From assembly GCA_024639625.1 (NCBI GenBank), contig JAHEIA010000070.1:1-9627 (forward strand): a stretch of 9,627 bases of DNA, given 5' to 3'. The DNA is from Chromatiales bacterium. Lineage in GTDB: Bacteria; Pseudomonadota; Gammaproteobacteria; Chromatiales; Chromatiaceae. Below, in pieces: positions 6,970-9,627 of this stretch; within the stretch, counting starts at the first letter, position 1, and the number at the start of each line of letters is the position of its first letter. The position numbers and the translations under genes are program-made. Under the pieces are notes generated by a model. That model did no database searches and was not told the origin of the DNA. It saw only the letters and a list, made by a program, of their open reading frames with translations.

Positions 6970-7018
6970 TCCTGCCCAGCATATCGCAGGGTTCGCGCCT
7001 GCAAAGGAATCCGTCCAC

Positions 7019-8464
7019 ATGAGCCAGAGCCCGCAAATCCGCAAGACCAAGATCGTGGCCACCATCGGCCCCGCCTCCGACGCGCCGGAAACCCTGCGTG
7101 AGATGATCCAAGCCGGTATGAATGTCGCGCGGCTCAATCTTTCCCACGGCGACTACGCAGAGCACAAGAGCCGGCTCGAGCGCATCCGCGGCGTCGCCGC
7201 TGAGCTGCAGGCGAACATCGCCATCATGATCGACACCAGGGGCATCGAGATCCGCACCGGCACCCTGGCCGAAGACTCTGTAGATCTTGTGCGCGGGGCC
7301 CGGTTCCAGCTCTATACGGAACAGCGAATCGGCGATGCCGAGGGGGTGGCCGTTTCCTACCGAAAATTGCACCAGGAGGTGCTCCCGGGGACACCGATCC
7401 TGCTCGATGACGGAGCCATCGAGCTGGAAGTGGAATCCATTGAACCGGGCATCATCCAATGCCAGGTGATCCATGGAGGGACCCTGCGCGCCAACAAGAG
7501 CGTCAATCTTCCCGGCACCGAGTTGATGCTCGGGGCAGCAAGCCCCGAGACGCGCGACGATGTGGTGCGAGAAATGAATTTCGCTGCCGACAACGAAGTC
7601 GACTACATTGCCGCGTCGTTTGTACAAAACGCGGAGGATGTCCTGCGCATGCGGGAGATCCTGCTGGAACGCGGCGTCCGGATCCCGATCATCGCCAAGA
7701 TCGAAAGCAAGGCCGGAATGCTGAACCTGGAGGGGATCGTAGAGGCGGCCAACGGTATCATGGTGGCGCGGGGCGACCTGGGCGTAGAGCTACCGCTGGC
7801 GGACGTGCCGGGCATGCAAAAGAAGATCATCCGCACCACCGTTAGCAACGGCAAGCCGGTGATCACCGCCACCCAGATGCTGGCCTCCATGGAGCATAAC
7901 CCGAAACCGACCCGGGCCGAGGCCAGCGACGTGGCCAACGCCATCCTCGACGGCTCCTCGGCACTGATGCTTTCCGGTGAGACCGCGGCGGGCCGCTACC
8001 CGGTGCAGGCCGTGCGCACCATGGCGGCGCTGGCGCTGCGGGCCGAGGCCTCGCTGCGCGAGTACGGCTATCTGCAGAAGGTACTGCTCGGCCCGAGCGA
8101 CGTGGTAACGGAGGCGGTAAGCCAGGCGGCCGTGGCCATGGCTACGGAACTCAAAGCGGCTGCCATCTTCAGCCTGACGGAGACGGGGTTCTCGGCTCGT
8201 CTCGCCTCCAAGCATCGACCGGAATGCCCGATTCTGGCGGTCACAGCCTCCCCCCAGGTGGCGCGCCGGCTCTCCATGAACTGGGGCGTCATCCCCCTGC
8301 TTTTCACAGGGGCTCGCAGCGACGAATCGAAGATCGATTTTGCCGTGGACAGGGCCAAGCAGCTCGGCTACCTTCGCGCCGGCGACATCATAGTTGCGAC
8401 CGCGGGCTACCGACAACAGGCGGGGGGCACCGACCTGATTCGGGTCATCACCCTCGACCGGTGA
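7019..8464 (+). CDS. pyk: Pyruvate kinase
   Basis: Converts phosphoenolpyruvate and ADP to pyruvate and ATP, the last step of glycolysis, in the cytoplasm. At 481 residues it has the usual single-chain length, without the extra C-terminal domain of Bacillus enzymes. Motifs: RKTKIVATIGPAS (8-20); RLNLSHG (R38, N40, S42, H43); IDTRGIEIRTG (D72, T73), with the barrel interrupted by a B domain at about 75-165; NLPG; IIAKIES (catalytic K227, metal ligand E229); ARGDLGVELP (D253); GKPVITATQML; PTRAEASDVANAILDG; MLSGETAAG; then the C-terminal domain from about 360. The glutamate in the RG-I-E segment is the residue family studies link to K+ dependence, so a K+-dependent enzyme is expected. Two small oddities are LNLSHG for the common NFSHG and DTRGIE for DTKGPE. 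ATG 7019 fits the conserved N-terminus and has AAAGGA about 11 bases upstream. An in-frame extension to 6659 is not credible. Confidence 0.97.
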   Translation: MSQSPQIRKTKIVATIGPASDAPETLREMIQAGMNVARLNLSHGDYAEHKSRLERIRGVAAELQANIAIMIDTRGIEIRTGTLAEDSVDLVRGARFQLYTEQRIGDAEGVAVSYRKLHQEVLPGTPILLDDGAIELEVESIEPGIIQCQVIHGGTLRANKSVNLPGTELMLGAASPETRDDVVREMNFAADNEVDYIAASFVQNAEDVLRMREILLERGVRIPIIAKIESKAGMLNLEGIVEAANGIMVARGDLGVELPLADVPGMQKKIIRTTVSNGKPVITATQMLASMEHNPKPTRAEASDVANAILDGSSALMLSGETAAGRYPVQAVRTMAALALRAEASLREYGYLQKVLLGPSDVVTEAVSQAAVAMATELKAAAIFSLTETGFSARLASKHRPECPILAVTASPQVARRLSMNWGVIPLLFTGARSDESKIDFAVDRAKQLGYLRAGDIIVATAGYRQQAGGTDLIRVITLDR

Positions 8465-8657
8465 CCCGCGACAGCTGCAGGTTCGGCCCACCGCCGGGCG
8501 CGGCAAAGGAGACGGGCCACTAAAACGGACTGGACCTGTGTGGAAAAGTGCCGTTGCGCCCTAGCTAGACAAGAACAGCGGTCGCCACGCCGCCCGCCAA
8601 GGCAATCCAGAACGCGGTCCGCCAACGGAAAAGCCTGCGTAAGCGGAGCCTACGGGT

Positions 8658-8703
8658 GCTCGGCGAACAGCCCGAGCCGGCGCGAGAGGCGTCGCCTAAT
8701 TTT
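8658..8703 (+). terminator. Possible double-hairpin terminator between pyk and dsbA
   Basis: GCTCGG/CCGAGC (8658-8663 with 8672-8677, 8-base loop) is followed directly by GGCG/CGCC (8679-8682 with 8693-8696) and then TAATTTT. The second stem next to a short T-run fits a modest intrinsic terminator on the plus strand, though it lies about 190 bases after the pyk stop. Confidence 0.35.
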
Positions 8704-8743
8704 CCCCCTGAGGAAGAATTCAGTTACCCTTTGCAGCTGGAAC

Positions 8744-8773
8744 TTTCATTGGCCAGCAAAGTCGTTCTATAAA
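8744..8773 (+). promoter_or_regulatory. Possible sigma70-type promoter of dsbA
   Basis: TTTCAT (8744-8749, weak -35) and TATAAA (8768-8773, good -10) are separated by 18 bases. The surrounding DNA is unusually AT-rich for this window. Transcription would begin near 8780, about 28 bases before the dsbA start. Confidence 0.4.
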
Positions 8774-8807
8774 TGAAATCCTGCAATCCGCGCGAGGAAT
8801 AGAATCT

Positions 8808-9485
8808 ATGCGTACCCCTAACCCCGTCAAACTCGCCTTCTTGATCTGGGCCCTGGCAGTGACCTCTCCGCTACAGGCTTCGGAGCCGAATGAAGGCTTC
8901 GAGTTTGTTCGCATCACGCCTCCGGTCCCGACGCAAACCGGGGACAAGGTCGAAGTACTGGAACTGTTCTGGTATGGATGCCCGCACTGCTGGCATCTCG
9001 AGCCAGCCATCGAGCACTGGCTTGAAGGCATGCCGGAGCAGGCCGAATTTCGCCGCATGCCGGCCATTTTGAACGCGCAGTGGGCGCTGCACGCGCGCGC
9101 CTACTATACCGCCGAGGCACTGGGCGTACTCGACCGCATGCATCCGGTAATATTCCGCGCGATTCACGAACAGAAGAACCCGCTGAAGGATGAGGACTCC
9201 CTCGCCAAGTTGTTTGCCCAACACGGGGTCGCCGAAGAGGAATTCCGCCGCACCTTTAATTCGTTTTTTGTGGATGCACAGGTACGGCGGGCGCAGGATC
9301 TCAGCAAACGCTACGACTTAGACGGGGTACCGGCAATCGTGGTCGATGGGACCTACCGCTCCTCGGCCACCCTCGCCGGCGGGCAGAAGGAGCTTTTCGA
9401 GGTCGTCGACCATCTCATCGTAGTAGAAACCGAGATCCCGAAGGTCGCCGAACCCGCGCAACCCTCGGAAGCCGAGGTGAAGTAG
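8808..9485 (+). CDS. dsbA: DsbA-type periplasmic thiol:disulfide oxidoreductase
   Basis: Introduces disulfide bonds into exported proteins in the periplasm and is normally reoxidised by DsbB, which is not in this window. The 225-residue precursor begins with a signal peptide: MRTPNPVK, a hydrophobic core to about residue 20, likely cleavage after PLQA-S near residue 24. The thioredoxin fold starts at KVEVLELFWYGCPHCWHLEP, with the canonical CPHC active site at C58-C61. The helical insert follows (about 75-165), and GVPAIVVDG gives the cis-proline P175 preceded by Val, as in DsbA. The C-terminus has an extra acidic, Pro-rich tail of about 20 residues (VETEIPKVAEPAQPSEAEVK). ATG 8808 has GAGGA 9 bases upstream and fits the signal peptide. 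It appears to be a separate transcription unit from pyk. Assignment is firm; which DsbA paralogue it is cannot be judged. Confidence 0.95.
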   Translation: MRTPNPVKLAFLIWALAVTSPLQASEPNEGFEFVRITPPVPTQTGDKVEVLELFWYGCPHCWHLEPAIEHWLEGMPEQAEFRRMPAILNAQWALHARAYYTAEALGVLDRMHPVIFRAIHEQKNPLKDEDSLAKLFAQHGVAEEEFRRTFNSFFVDAQVRRAQDLSKRYDLDGVPAIVVDGTYRSSATLAGGQKELFEVVDHLIVVETEIPKVAEPAQPSEAEVK

Positions 9486-9627
9486 TGCGACCCGTGGGGT
9501 CGAGTCCGCATCCCACACGAAACGCGCAGGCTTTGCATGTACGCCGCACCGGGTTGCGCTAGCCCCGTGCTGCAGGCCAATCGCGATGCGCTCGGATTTC
9601 GGTATCGCTCGAAAGCCGGGCGCATAT
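9486..9627 (+). other. Right-edge sequence without an assignable gene
   Basis: The frame of dsbA stays open from its stop to the window edge. An ATG at 9537, with CAGG 6 bases upstream, could begin a new gene (MYAAPGCASPVLQANRDALG, then off the edge). The 30 visible residues match nothing I recognise and an imperfect GCAC-GGG/CCC-GTGC hairpin overlaps them (9546-9570), so this may equally be intergenic. Confidence 0.25.
9488..9502 (+). repeat. Tight hairpin right after the dsbA stop
   Basis: CGACCC (9488-9493) and GGGTCG (9497-9502) form a perfect 6-bp stem with a 3-base GTG loop, starting three bases after the stop codon. No T-run follows. It may stabilise the 3' end of the dsbA mRNA or be part of a weak terminator. 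Confidence 0.35.

Larger units (their letters stand above)
6648..7018 (+). other. Intergenic region and leader upstream of pyk
   Basis: A 371-base interval without a convincing gene. The pyk frame is open upstream through it, but translation before MSQSPQIRKTK is Arg/Pro/Ala-rich and unlike pyruvate kinase. It holds a GC hairpin at 6703-6719 (CGCCCG/CGGGCG, 5-base loop, no T-run) that may end the phosphodiesterase transcript, a promoter at 6765-6794, a long hairpin at 6799-6843 and a palindrome at 6956-6969. Confidence 0.6.
8465..8807. other. Intergenic region of 343 bases between pyk and dsbA
   Basis: No credible gene: the longest open frame (8540-8776) starts at GTG without a ribosome binding site and encodes an Arg/Ser-rich, domain-free sequence. 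The right half carries two adjacent hairpins (8658-8677 and 8679-8696) and then a promoter-like sequence for dsbA. Nothing is recognised in 8465-8650 apart from an imperfect stem CGTAAGC/GCCTACG at about 8637-8653. Confidence 0.55.

Noticed and set aside
6659..7018. N-terminal extension of pyruvate kinase by 120 codons
   Set aside because: The extension is low-complexity Arg/Pro/Ala sequence that overlaps a promoter and a 13-bp hairpin, while ATG 7019 begins at the conserved pyruvate kinase N-terminus.
8540..8776. Small plus-strand frame between pyk and dsbA
   Set aside because: GTG start without a ribosome binding site, overlaps hairpins and the dsbA promoter, and the peptide is Arg/Ser-rich with no recognisable feature.
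9494..9516. tRNA T-arm-like string (GGTCGAGTCC)
   Set aside because: No acceptor, D or anticodon arm can be built around it; it is better explained by the small hairpin after dsbA.

Overview
The window is GC-rich, densely coding chromosomal DNA, most consistent with a gammaproteobacterium. That call rests on a cobalamin-dependent MetH of the E. coli type, a CPHC-type periplasmic DsbA, a DUF5658 membrane protein and a short exported Gly/Trp/Tyr-rich protein that recalls sulfur globule proteins. The last hints at a sulfur-oxidising relative (Chromatiales/Ectothiorhodospiraceae type). This placement is inference from protein character; no rRNA or other phylogenetic marker is present.

Left part, minus strand: metH fills positions 1-2865 and runs off the left edge, lacking only its C-terminal reactivation domain. 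Behind it lie a small DUF5658-type membrane protein (3020-3388), a gene-poor stretch holding several hairpins (3389-3826), and the exported aromatic/glycine-rich protein (3827-4156), which has a strong ribosome binding site and a GTG start. A 457-base gap (4157-4613) separates this from the plus-strand genes; it contains a segment resembling a dispersed intergenic repeat.

Right part, plus strand: a 250-residue protein made almost wholly of eleven 20-residue leucine-rich-like repeats (4614-5366), an alkaline-phosphatase-superfamily phosphodiesterase (5466-6647), pyruvate kinase (7019-8464) and a DsbA-like thiol:disulfide oxidoreductase (8808-9485). Pyruvate kinase has a recognisable sigma70-like promoter about 225 bases upstream of its start, followed at once by a 13-bp hairpin and later by a perfect 14-bp palindrome, so it probably has a long structured leader.

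The genes do not form one pathway: methionine synthesis, glycolysis, periplasmic disulfide formation and a phosphohydrolase are ordinary housekeeping functions. The less ordinary items are the repeat protein, the aromatic/glycine-rich exported protein and the pyk leader. I see no CRISPR array, tRNA, rRNA, transposase, phage gene or obvious defence system.
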